Shown here: piece by piece, positions 17,977 to 25,991 of the stretch
How positions within the stretch are numbered: position 1 is the first letter of the stretch
Layout of the letters: each line of letters begins with the position of its first letter
NCBI GenBank assembly: GCA_019753235.1
Contig: JAIELF010000077.1
Span: forward strand, 1 to 45,698
Reading direction: 5' to 3'
Source of the DNA: a bacterium
Lineage (GTDB): Bacteria > Planctomycetota > Planctomycetia > Kolteriales > Kolteriaceae
DNA length: 45,698 nucleotides
The notes under the pieces: model-generated
What the model saw: the letters and a program-made list of their open reading frames with translations, nothing else
Told to the model about the DNA's origin: nothing
Databases searched by the model: none
Made by a program: the position numbers and the translations under genes

Positions 17977-19407
17977 TCAATGGAGGAGTTCGAACCAGTC
18001 CCAGCTTTGGCTAAAGTTAATCTGTCGATTAGGACCGACCAGGACCACTTGCGGCTTGCCGGACTTCGTCAGCGTCGAGTTTGGTGGCGCGAGAAAAAGA
18101 AACTCGTCGTCACTGGACCAGGCCGGGGCCATCGGCGCGGGCAAAGAGAGCCCCCACACGTCCTTGGGCTCGGGGGCCTGTCGTTCGATCCATTGAATCA
18201 CCCCATTTCGAATATCCAGCCGGCCTGTCCCTCCCTTGCTGGTCGACAGAGCGATCGTCAGATTATCGCGAGAGACTCCAAACGCCCCGACAAGGAGCGC
18301 TTGTTCGACGTCATCGGACGGTTCGATCGCCAGCTTGGTGATGCGCGACGGCATGGACGGATGAAACTGATAGAGTCCGACCGATTGGGGTGGCGTTTTC
18401 GAGCTGGAAGGCAAAACGCGTTCCGGCGAAACAAAAAGGACCGAGCCATCATTCATGGCATGAATTTTGGAGAATAGACCGACGGTGGCGTCGACAAGCC
18501 GAACGACGCGCGGCGAGCTTGTCGAATTCGTCTCAGGCGTCCCATCCTCTCTTGTCCACTGGCAAATACTCCCCGTCGCGAAGTCAGTGGCCCCAGGCAA
18601 TGTTTGAACAAAGTACAGAGAACCACTGTCGGGCGACCAGCTTGTCCAGACACTGGTGGACTCGGCAATTCGTGTTCGTTGATCCAGGTCGCTGATCGGT
18701 GCAACGTAAAGCTCGGTGACGAGCTCGTTGGCATTGTCACCTGGGATGGCCTCGTTTCCGGTCTGCTTGCTTAATCCGAAGACAGTCGACAACCATTGGC
18801 CGTCCGGCGAGACCCGAACCGACATGATGACATCCAGCGAATCGACCAGATCTTTCTCCAAGGTCGCTTTCAGTCCGTCGACACGAAATAGCGAGAGGCG
18901 GTTGATCTTCGGGGTGTACGACTTCAGTTTTTCCCAAACGGCCGAGTTGCCGAACTCTTCGCCCTTCATGGCTGATTTGAGCTTCGCAGGCTTGGTTTCG
19001 GCAAGCCAGGCCCACGCACCGGCCACGATCGGCATCGGATACGTCCCCGGAAGATCGAAATCTTTCCAGCGGTCGTCCACGATCTCGGGCGATTTTTCCA
19101 CGATCAAGTCGGCAAGTTCTTTGGCCTGTTTGGCGCGATCGGGCCCAAGCAACTTTTTGATCTCGGGCCAGTGGACGGCGACTTGATGGACGACGAGAAC
19201 CCCATGCCCATCGGGAAGCCAAACCACCGGGGTTGCCGACCAAGGACGAGCTTCCACCGCCAGCGCGGCGTTTCGCTCTTTGTCGGACAGGTAGATCCCT
19301 TTTGAGGTCGCGACCGCTAAGGTTTTTCCGTCAGGCGACCACACCGCGGTCTCCAGCGTGCAGCCCACGAAGCCGGGAAGCGTCAAAAGGAGAAAGAGTC
19401 GTCGCAT
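17977..19407 (-). CDS. TolB/WD40-like beta-propeller protein, probable lipoprotein
   Basis: A 476-aa protein. A short hydrophobic leader ends in PGFVGC, a near-lipobox (Phe at -3 is unusual), so membrane anchoring through Cys15 is likely but not certain. Repeated propeller strands are visible: AVWSPDGKTLAVATSKGIYL, RVSPDGQWLSTV, SWSPDSGSLYFVQT and AWSSDDEFLFLAP. This is the pattern of TolB-like or WD40-like blades that bind partners. No enzymatic motif is seen. The ATG at 19407 is used; the Shine-Dalgarno sequence is weak. It is on the same strand as fbp upstream (111 bp) and the 709-aa protein downstream; a functional link is not evident. Confidence 0.8.
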   Translation of the reverse strand: MRRLFLLLTLPGFVGCTLETAVWSPDGKTLAVATSKGIYLSDKERNAALAVEARPWSATPVVWLPDGHGVLVVHQVAVHWPEIKKLLGPDRAKQAKELADLIVEKSPEIVDDRWKDFDLPGTYPMPIVAGAWAWLAETKPAKLKSAMKGEEFGNSAVWEKLKSYTPKINRLSLFRVDGLKATLEKDLVDSLDVIMSVRVSPDGQWLSTVFGLSKQTGNEAIPGDNANELVTELYVAPISDLDQRTRIAESTSVWTSWSPDSGSLYFVQTLPGATDFATGSICQWTREDGTPETNSTSSPRVVRLVDATVGLFSKIHAMNDGSVLFVSPERVLPSSSKTPPQSVGLYQFHPSMPSRITKLAIEPSDDVEQALLVGAFGVSRDNLTIALSTSKGGTGRLDIRNGVIQWIERQAPEPKDVWGLSLPAPMAPAWSSDDEFLFLAPPNSTLTKSGKPQVVLVGPNRQINFSQSWDWFELLH

Positions 19408-19518
19408 CAAAAACAGTGTCCTTCAAAAACCTGGGTCGATCGCCAGCCAGTACGTCTTGCCGAGCGAAAACGCTAATGGAAGCGATCGAGTCGGGCTAAT
19501 CGCCTCTTTAGGGTATTT

Positions 19519-20565
19519 TTAATCGGCCAAAGATGATGCGAGAAGCTCGCCCGCCCGAACGCGCCGTCGGCATTCCTCAAAGGCCCCCATTTCGACTCGG
19601 CTGCCGACGACCAGGGGAGTTCGCTGATGGACCGAGTTTGGAACGATGTCGAGGATTCTCGTTTCGCCGTTGGTTGCCGCCCCGCCCGCTTGCTCGGCCA
19701 GCATGGCAATCGGATTGGCTTCGTAAAGAAGTCGAAGCTTGCCGTGATGATGCGACGCGGTTGGGGGATAAAGGAAAACGCCTCCTTTGAGAAGAGTTCG
19801 GTGAAAGTCCGACACCAGCGAGCCGATGTATCGACTCGCATAACGCTTATTCCCTATCTCACCTCGCCGAAGCATCTGGAGATAGTGGCGATACTCATCC
19901 GGAAACGCATCGCGGTAGGCTTCGTTCACCGAGTAGTACTGCCCTTGATGGGGCATGTTGAGATGTTCTTCACTGAGGACGAAGGCTCCGATGGATGGAT
20001 CAAGCGTGAACATGTGCACGCCGTTTCCCGAGGTGTAAACCATCACTGTCGAGGAACCATACAGAACGTAGCCTGCCGCCACTTGCTCCGAACCCGCTTG
20101 CAAAACCTCGTCGGTCCCCGATTCGAGATGGGGATCTTTTCGCCGAAGGATCGAAAAGATGGTGCCGACGCTGACGTTGACATCGATGTTGCTCGACCCG
20201 TCGAGCGGATCGAAAACCACTGCGTATTTCCCGATGCCCGGCGAGCGTTTTAAGAGGACGGCATCCTCGTTCTCTTCTGACGCTAAGATGCCGACACAAT
20301 CGCGCACACCGAGACAATGAAGCAGCACGAGATTGGCATAAACGTCGAGTTTCTGCTGGGACTCTCCCTGCACGTTCACCATTCCCGCCGTTCCGACGAT
20401 ATCGGTCAGCCCGGCTCGGCGAACTTTTGCCTGGATCATCTTGGTCGCCAGCGTGATCCCCGACAGCAACCAGGAAAACTCCCCCGTTGCGTGCGGGGCA
20501 TGAAGATTCTGCTGTTCTTTGATGTGCTGTTGAACGGTGACAATCGGGTCTTCTCGCCTGTGCAT
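19519..20565 (-). CDS. fbp: Fructose-1,6-bisphosphatase class I
   Basis: A 348-aa enzyme converting fructose-1,6-bisphosphate to fructose-6-phosphate in gluconeogenesis. Metal-binding residues are visible as EE (97-98) and DPLDGSSN (119-126). The family active-site signature is GKLRLLYEANPIA (275-287). Length is normal. The ATG at 20565 is preceded by a G-rich Shine-Dalgarno run; the longer frame to 20661 adds residues not typical of the family. It is transcribed away from korAB, with a 566-bp divergent region between them. Confidence 0.97.
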   Translation of the reverse strand: MHRREDPIVTVQQHIKEQQNLHAPHATGEFSWLLSGITLATKMIQAKVRRAGLTDIVGTAGMVNVQGESQQKLDVYANLVLLHCLGVRDCVGILASEENEDAVLLKRSPGIGKYAVVFDPLDGSSNIDVNVSVGTIFSILRRKDPHLESGTDEVLQAGSEQVAAGYVLYGSSTVMVYTSGNGVHMFTLDPSIGAFVLSEEHLNMPHQGQYYSVNEAYRDAFPDEYRHYLQMLRRGEIGNKRYASRYIGSLVSDFHRTLLKGGVFLYPPTASHHHGKLRLLYEANPIAMLAEQAGGAATNGETRILDIVPNSVHQRTPLVVGSRVEMGAFEECRRRVRAGELLASSLAD

Positions 20566-21131
20566 GGTTCCCCCCCGGGATCTCTGCCAATGACATCTCC
20601 GCGCATCTGAACATACGACCCACCCAAAGTCATTCTCGAAAGGAACGGTCTCCCTTTCCATGAAAACCGCGTTTCAGATCGGAGAAGTCATTGCCTTCGT
20701 TGATTCCTCGCGATGATGAGAAACCGGGTCGAATCCATCCGTTGACGGGACCTTCGCCGTCGGCAGGTTCCCCCGGCCGACGGAGATTGGAATCGTTTAA
20801 CCTCGGCCTGGTAGGCAAAAAATCCACGGACATTCCTCTCAACCCGACTAGACTCCAAAGAGGAACAGAATAAAGGGGGATATCACGGGTTTTCGAAAGG
20901 GGAGACCCGTGGGGGCTCTTTGCCTGGATCGGCCGAATTTTACATGCCAAGGGGGGATGTTCTCGTCACTTCCCTGGCTAAAGTAGCTGGCTCAGGCGGA
21001 ACTTCTCTGAACAACAGGTCGGCCGACGCCGTCCAACCCCTTAGAATGGAACGACCCCGCCGGGTTGGGCCCAACGGTCCCGGGGCCAACGAGACCCTTG
21101 TTGCGTCGTCAATCTGGAGAACTGCAAAACC
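20566..21131. other. Divergent regulatory region between fbp and korA
   Basis: No credible gene. Two structures stand out: a stem-loop CACGGGT...ACCCGTG (20884-20911, 7-bp stem, 14-nt loop) and a perfect 12-bp palindrome GTTGGGCCCAAC (21064-21075) about 57 bp before the korA start. The palindrome could be an operator; no regulator can be named. No clear sigma-70 promoter is visible. Confidence 0.4.
21064..21075. promoter_or_regulatory. Perfect 12-bp palindrome upstream of korA
   Basis: GTTGGGCCCAAC is fully self-complementary and lies 57 bp before the korA ATG. A dimeric repressor or activator site is possible. A single palindrome of this size can also occur by chance in GC-rich DNA. Confidence 0.25.
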
Positions 21132-23021
21132 ATGTCTGCACCCTCGGCAGAGGCTTCCTCGTCTTCCCGAAACGAACACGTTGAAGAAAGGGATTCCGTC
21201 ATCGTTCGCTTCGCGGGCGATTCGGGGGACGGTATGCAACTGGTCGGCGGCCAGTTCACCAATACCTCCGCGATGTTCGGCAATGACGTCAGCACGTTCC
21301 CCGATTTCCCGGCCGAGATCCGCGCCCCGGCCGGGACCCCAGCCGGCGTGAGTGGCTTTCAGATCCACTTTTCCAATCACGACATCAAGACACCCGGCGA
21401 CGATCTTGACGCTCTGGTGGCGATGAATCCTGCTGCTCTTCGGCAAAACCTGCGGAGTCTGCGCAAGGGGGGGATTCTGATCGTCAATAGCGACTCGTTC
21501 GGCAAGAACGACCTTCGCAAAGCTAACTACGAATCGAGTCCGCTCGATGACGACTCCCTTCAACAGTACAAGCTGGTCAAGATCCCGATGACTTCGATGA
21601 CCCGAGATGCGGTCGCCGAGGCGGGTTTGGGGACGCGGGCCGCCGACCGGTGCCGAAACTTTTTTGCGCTCGGCGTGCTCTATTGGCTTTACGATCGCGC
21701 GCCCGATGCGACGATCGACTGGATCAATGAGAAATTCGCGAAGGTTGCCGACGTCGCCGACGCCAACCGTCGAGCGCTAAAAGCCGGGATGTTTTATGGC
21801 GAGACGGCCGAACTCTTGCAGGGTCGGTACCGCATCCGCCCCGCGACCGACATTCAACCGGGCACGTATCGTCAAATCATGGGGAACCAAGCCCTGGCGT
21901 ACGGCTTGATCACGGCAGCTCGGCTGGCGGGGAAGGATCTTTTCTATGCCTCGTATCCGATCACGCCGGCCAGCGACATTCTGCACGAGCTTGCCAAGCT
22001 GAAGAATTTCGGGGTACGAACATTCCAGGCCGAGGACGAGATCGCTGCCGTGGGCTCGGCCATCGGGGCCTCTTTCGGCGGCGCGTTTGCCGCCACCGGG
22101 ACCAGCGGTCCAGGGGTTGCCCTCAAGTCCGAAGCGATCGGCCTGGCGGTGATGACCGAACTTCCCCTTGTGATCATCAACGTTCAGCGGGGCGGGCCGA
22201 GCACGGGGTTGCCGACGAAGACCGAGCAGGCCGACCTTCTGCAGGTGATGTTCGGGCGGAATGGCGAAAGTCCCGTCCCTGTGGTGGCGGCGGCCTATCC
22301 CAGTGACTGCTTCACCATGATTCAAGAGGCCTTTCGTATTGCTGTGGAATACATGACCCCGGTCTTTTTCCTTTCGGATGCCTACATCGCCAATGGTGCC
22401 GAGCCCTGGAAGGTTCCAAGCTTTGAGAACCTTTCGAAAATCGAGGTCAAACACCCCACCGCCCGCGTCGATGATGGGACCAGCGGCGACGGGTTCCTCC
22501 CCTACACTCGCAACGAAAAGAATGCCCGACCCTGGGCGATCCCCGGTACGGCCGGCTTTGAGCACCGTATCGGCGGACTCGAAAAGGAAAACAATACCGG
22601 CAACGTCAGCTATGATCCGGCCAACCACGAACGGATGGTCCGGCTTCGCCAAGCGAAGGTGGATGGTATTGCCGATTCCATTCCACTTCAGACCGTCGAT
22701 GGGCCAGCCAGCGGCGACCTTTTGATGGTCAGTTGGGGCGGAACCTACGGTGCGGTCAGCACGGCCGCGGCCGAGGCTCGCCGAGAGGGTCTCTCTGTCG
22801 CCCATGCCCATCTTCGATACTTGAATCCCTTCCCCAAAAATCTGGAGGCGATTCTCAAGTCCTACAAGAAGGTACTGGTATGTGAACTCAACCTCGGCCA
22901 GCTTTGGCTGCTGCTGCGGGGTAAATACCTGGTGCCGGCCGAGAAATACAACAAGGTGCAGGGTCAGCCCTTCTTAGTGACCGAACTGACCGAAGAGATT
23001 CACAGGATTCTTGGTTCGTAA
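21132..23021 (+). CDS. korA: 2-oxoacid:ferredoxin oxidoreductase, fused gamma-alpha subunit
   Basis: A 629-aa subunit of the enzyme that oxidatively decarboxylates a 2-oxoacid (typically 2-oxoglutarate) to its CoA ester and reduces ferredoxin. The N-terminal gamma-type domain starts at about 22 with VRFAGDSGDGMQLVGG. The alpha (pyrimidine-binding) domain starts at about 252 and includes SYPITPASD (274-282), the ED pair at 301-302 and the QRGGPSTGLPT loop. The fused order and length are those of KorA-type enzymes. The ATG at 21132 has a GGAG about 12 bases upstream. korB follows after 63 bp, in the same operon. Substrate preference cannot be fixed from sequence alone. Confidence 0.95.
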   Translation: MSAPSAEASSSSRNEHVEERDSVIVRFAGDSGDGMQLVGGQFTNTSAMFGNDVSTFPDFPAEIRAPAGTPAGVSGFQIHFSNHDIKTPGDDLDALVAMNPAALRQNLRSLRKGGILIVNSDSFGKNDLRKANYESSPLDDDSLQQYKLVKIPMTSMTRDAVAEAGLGTRAADRCRNFFALGVLYWLYDRAPDATIDWINEKFAKVADVADANRRALKAGMFYGETAELLQGRYRIRPATDIQPGTYRQIMGNQALAYGLITAARLAGKDLFYASYPITPASDILHELAKLKNFGVRTFQAEDEIAAVGSAIGASFGGAFAATGTSGPGVALKSEAIGLAVMTELPLVIINVQRGGPSTGLPTKTEQADLLQVMFGRNGESPVPVVAAAYPSDCFTMIQEAFRIAVEYMTPVFFLSDAYIANGAEPWKVPSFENLSKIEVKHPTARVDDGTSGDGFLPYTRNEKNARPWAIPGTAGFEHRIGGLEKENNTGNVSYDPANHERMVRLRQAKVDGIADSIPLQTVDGPASGDLLMVSWGGTYGAVSTAAAEARREGLSVAHAHLRYLNPFPKNLEAILKSYKKVLVCELNLGQLWLLLRGKYLVPAEKYNKVQGQPFLVTELTEEIHRILGS

Positions 23022-23084
23022 AGCGGGTGGTCCAGAAAGACTGCTCGCCAACAAAAGAATTCAAACGAGAGTTAGGAAGATAAC

Positions 23085-24104
23085 ATGGTAACCAACGGCC
23101 CCCTTCCGGTCTTGACAGCCAAGGACTTCGAGAACGATCTCGATGTTCGCTGGTGCCCCGGTTGCGGCGACTATTCGATTTTAGCGCAAATGAAGAAGGT
23201 CTTGCCGGAAGTCGGCATTCCCAAGGAGAAGATCGTCTTTGTCTCTGGGATCGGATGTTCGAGCCGATTCCCCTACTACCTTTCGACGTTTGGTTTCCAC
23301 ACGATCCATGGCCGCGCTCCGACGGTTGCCTCTGGACTAAAGCTGGCCAATCCTGATCTGTCGGTTTGGGTCATCACCGGGGACGGCGACGGTCTATCGA
23401 TCGGCGGCAATCACCTGATGCATGCGATCCGCCGAAACATCAATCTCAACATCATTCTTTTCAACAACCGGATCTACGGCCTGACGAAGGGGCAGTACTC
23501 GCCTACGTCGCCGGTCGGTCACAAGACGAAGTCGACGCCGTTCGGCTCACTCGATCGACCGATCACCGCATTGACGCTAGCGATCGCGGCCGAGGCGACT
23601 TTCGTCGCGCGGACTGCCGACCGAAACCCCGCGCACTTGCAGTATGTTTTAAAGCGAGCCGCCCAACACCAGGGAGTCTCCTTTGTCGAGGTCTACCAAG
23701 ACTGCGTTGTCTTCAACAAGGGGGCGTTCGACTATTCGATCGAGAAGGGGGTCAAGGACGAAACCACCATCAACATCGAGCATGGCAAGCCGCTCATTTT
23801 CGGGGCGAAAAAGGACAAGGGGATTCGTCTGAATGGACATACTCCCGAAGTCGTCTCTCTGGCCGACGTCTCTCCAGACGAGCTCCTGATTCATGATGAA
23901 CGGGCCCCCGACAGTGTGTTGGCCCACATCCTAAGCCAGATGGCCCAGCCTTATCTCCCGGAACCGATGGGGGTTTTTCGTGCGATCGAAGAGCCTTGCT
24001 ACGAGCAGGAAGTCCTGCAACAGGTTGCCGACACCACGAAGAAATTCGGACCCGGCGATTTGAACAAGCTCTACCGATCCGCCGACACCTGGACCGTGAA
24101 GTAG
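23085..24104 (+). CDS. korB: 2-oxoacid:ferredoxin oxidoreductase, beta subunit
   Basis: A 339-aa thiamine-diphosphate and iron-sulfur subunit that partners korA. WCPGCGDY holds Cys24 and Cys27; Cys58 (GIGCSS) and Cys207 (YQDCVVF) complete the expected four cluster ligands. The ThDP/Mg motif is GDGDGLSIGGNH (99-110) followed by NNRIYGLTKGQ. The ATG at 23085 follows AGGAAG. The gene ends 90 bp before the convergent clpX, with a strong hairpin between them. Together korA and korB supply reduced ferredoxin or run the TCA step from 2-oxoglutarate. Confidence 0.96.
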   Translation: MVTNGPLPVLTAKDFENDLDVRWCPGCGDYSILAQMKKVLPEVGIPKEKIVFVSGIGCSSRFPYYLSTFGFHTIHGRAPTVASGLKLANPDLSVWVITGDGDGLSIGGNHLMHAIRRNINLNIILFNNRIYGLTKGQYSPTSPVGHKTKSTPFGSLDRPITALTLAIAAEATFVARTADRNPAHLQYVLKRAAQHQGVSFVEVYQDCVVFNKGAFDYSIEKGVKDETTINIEHGKPLIFGAKKDKGIRLNGHTPEVVSLADVSPDELLIHDERAPDSVLAHILSQMAQPYLPEPMGVFRAIEEPCYEQEVLQQVADTTKKFGPGDLNKLYRSADTWTVK

Positions 24105-24126
24105 CACCCTCTTCAAGAAACGACTC

Positions 24127-24160
24127 GCCGTCGGCAACCGATGAAAGGTTTGCCGACGGC
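24127..24160. terminator. Bidirectional terminator-like hairpin between korB and clpX
   Basis: GCCGTCGGCAA (24127-24137) and TTGCCGACGGC (24150-24160) are perfectly complementary over 11 bp with a 12-nt loop. It lies in the 90-bp gap between two convergent genes, where a shared terminator is expected. No long T-run follows on either strand. Confidence 0.6.
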
Positions 24161-24194
24161 AGCGAGATTCATCCGCACTCTTACTGACTGTTCC

Positions 24195-25475
24195 TTACGC
24201 GCTTTCACGCTTGGGGGTTGGGAAGAGGGGTTTCTTTTTGAGGACGATGTCTCGATCGATGATGTACTTCTGGTTGGCTCCCTTTTCGGGGAGTTCAAAC
24301 ATCACGTCCAACATCAAATCCTCGATCATGCTTCGCAGAGCGCGGGCACCGGTGTCGCGTTCTTTGGCCATCTGCGCGATCGCCTCCAAAGCATTCTCGG
24401 AAAACTCGATATCGGCATTCTCGAGTTCGAAGAGTTTCTTGTATTGCCGAACCACCGCGTTCTTCGGCTTCGTGAGGATGTCGATGAGCGCTTCGATCGA
24501 CAGCGGTTCGAGCGGCGTCAGCACCGGCAATCGTCCGACAAACTCCGGAATCATTCCGTACTCGACCAAGTCATCGGCGGTCACCTGCGAGAGGAGCTCG
24601 CCGATATCGCGATCGGGTTCGATCGTTGATCCGCCAAAGCCAATCGACTTACGACCGACTCGGCGACTGATGACGTTCTCGATCCCGGCAAACGTTCCGC
24701 CACAAATGAACAGAATGTTCGAGGTATCGATCTGAATGTACTGCTGCTCGGGGTGTTTTCGTCCACCTTGAGGCGGAACGTTGCTGACGGTTCCTTCGAT
24801 CATCTTCAGCAGGGCCTGTTGCACCCCTTCACCAGAAACATCGCGAGTGATGCTGACGTTGTGGCTGGTCTTGGCAATCTTGTCGATTTCATCGATGTAG
24901 ATGATGCCTCGTTGAGCGGCCTCGATGTCGAAGTCGGCCGCGTGCAAAAGCTTGAGCAAGAGATTCTCGACATCTTCCCCGACATAGCCGGCCTCGGTCA
25001 GCGTGGTCGCATCGCCGATCGCGAAGGGGACGTTGGCGATCTTAGCCAGCGTTCTCGCAAGGAGCGTCTTTCCGCAACCGGTCGGCCCGATGAGCAGAAT
25101 ATTCGACTTCTCGATCTCGACCGAGTCCTTGGCGGCAGTGCCGGTCGTATAGGAGAGTCGCTTGTAATGGTTGTGCGTAGCGACCGAGAGAACCTTCTTC
25201 GCCTTCTTCTGGCCGATGACATACTCTTCGAGACCTTCGAAGATCTCGCGAGGCGTCGGCACGCTGTGCGAAACGGGGCTTCCCCCTGTTCGACGTCGCC
25301 GTTTCTCTTGATCGAGAATCGACTGACAAAGCTCGATGCACTCGCCGCAGATGTAGACATCGCCCGGCCCTTCGACCAGCGGTCCGACCTCGCGATAGCT
25401 TTTGCCACAGAAAGAACAGTGGGCGTTCTTTCGCTTCTGCTGACCCGTGGTGCCGATCTGATGATCTTTGGGCAT
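24195..25475 (-). CDS. clpX: ClpX, ATPase subunit of the Clp protease
   Basis: A 426-aa AAA+ unfoldase that feeds tagged proteins to ClpP. The N-terminal zinc-binding domain has Cys20, Cys23, Cys43 and Cys46 (CSFC...CGEC). Walker A is GPTGCGKT (130-137), Walker B IIYIDEID (191-198), and sensor 2 is in DTGARALRS. Length and order are normal. The ATG at 25475 is clear, with AGAGGAAAG upstream. clpP is not adjacent here, unlike in many bacteria. It is convergent with korB. Confidence 0.98.
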   Translation of the reverse strand: MPKDHQIGTTGQQKRKNAHCSFCGKSYREVGPLVEGPGDVYICGECIELCQSILDQEKRRRRTGGSPVSHSVPTPREIFEGLEEYVIGQKKAKKVLSVATHNHYKRLSYTTGTAAKDSVEIEKSNILLIGPTGCGKTLLARTLAKIANVPFAIGDATTLTEAGYVGEDVENLLLKLLHAADFDIEAAQRGIIYIDEIDKIAKTSHNVSITRDVSGEGVQQALLKMIEGTVSNVPPQGGRKHPEQQYIQIDTSNILFICGGTFAGIENVISRRVGRKSIGFGGSTIEPDRDIGELLSQVTADDLVEYGMIPEFVGRLPVLTPLEPLSIEALIDILTKPKNAVVRQYKKLFELENADIEFSENALEAIAQMAKERDTGARALRSMIEDLMLDVMFELPEKGANQKYIIDRDIVLKKKPLFPTPKRESA

Positions 25476-25991
25476 GTCTGTTTAACTTTCCTCTTTCACG
25501 AGGCGAGCGGAGTCATCCCCGCTCGCGAACTCCTCTTCAAATCTCCGCGGATACCAGTCTCTCGTCAAGCAACTTGCTTGCCAATCTCGAGAATGAACCG
25601 AGATGTTGACGTTAGTCCCTACTCCGTAAGGCCGTCGATCACGAGACTCGACGTTCATCCGCGGCGCCCGTTGCCGAGATTTTGGAGCATTTTTCCCTCA
25701 AGTCCCTCGATCGTTGGACTTTTGGGTTGTCGGCCACCCATCTCCATCCGAGGTTGGCTTGGCGACCGTCCCAGGGCCGACGGGCTCGGAACCAATTCTT
25801 CCAACCACCTTAGGTTGACCTTGCTCCTTTATCCGAACCCTTCGGGGGACACCGGCATCCGAACCGAAGGGATTATGAACCACACTTGCGGAACATCCCC
25901 TTCGCCGACGAGAAAATGTCGCATGAGAATCGATATGTGGGAATCCCTCTGACGACTTCGCGACTTAAAAGCATCACAGGGAAGAGGGAAG
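25476..25991. other. Intergenic region upstream of clpX
   Basis: About 516 bases without a credible gene. It should hold the clpX promoter and the terminator of the glycosyltransferase gene. An inverted repeat CCCTTCGG...CCGAAGGG (25838-25871, 18-nt loop) overlaps a short direct repeat of ATCCGAACC (25831 and 25858). This is a weak terminator candidate. Open frames here are antisense or lack motifs. Confidence 0.4.

Noticed and set aside
20630..20950. 106-aa minus-strand open frame upstream of fbp
   Set aside because: No motif, no ribosome binding site, lies in the divergent regulatory region.
21777..22811. Minus-strand open frame of 344 aa
   Set aside because: Antisense to the conserved alpha domain of korA; composition typical of a shadow frame.
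24753..25952. Long plus-strand open frame (399 aa)
   Set aside because: It is antisense to clpX over most of its length and has no recognisable domain; a GC-rich shadow frame.
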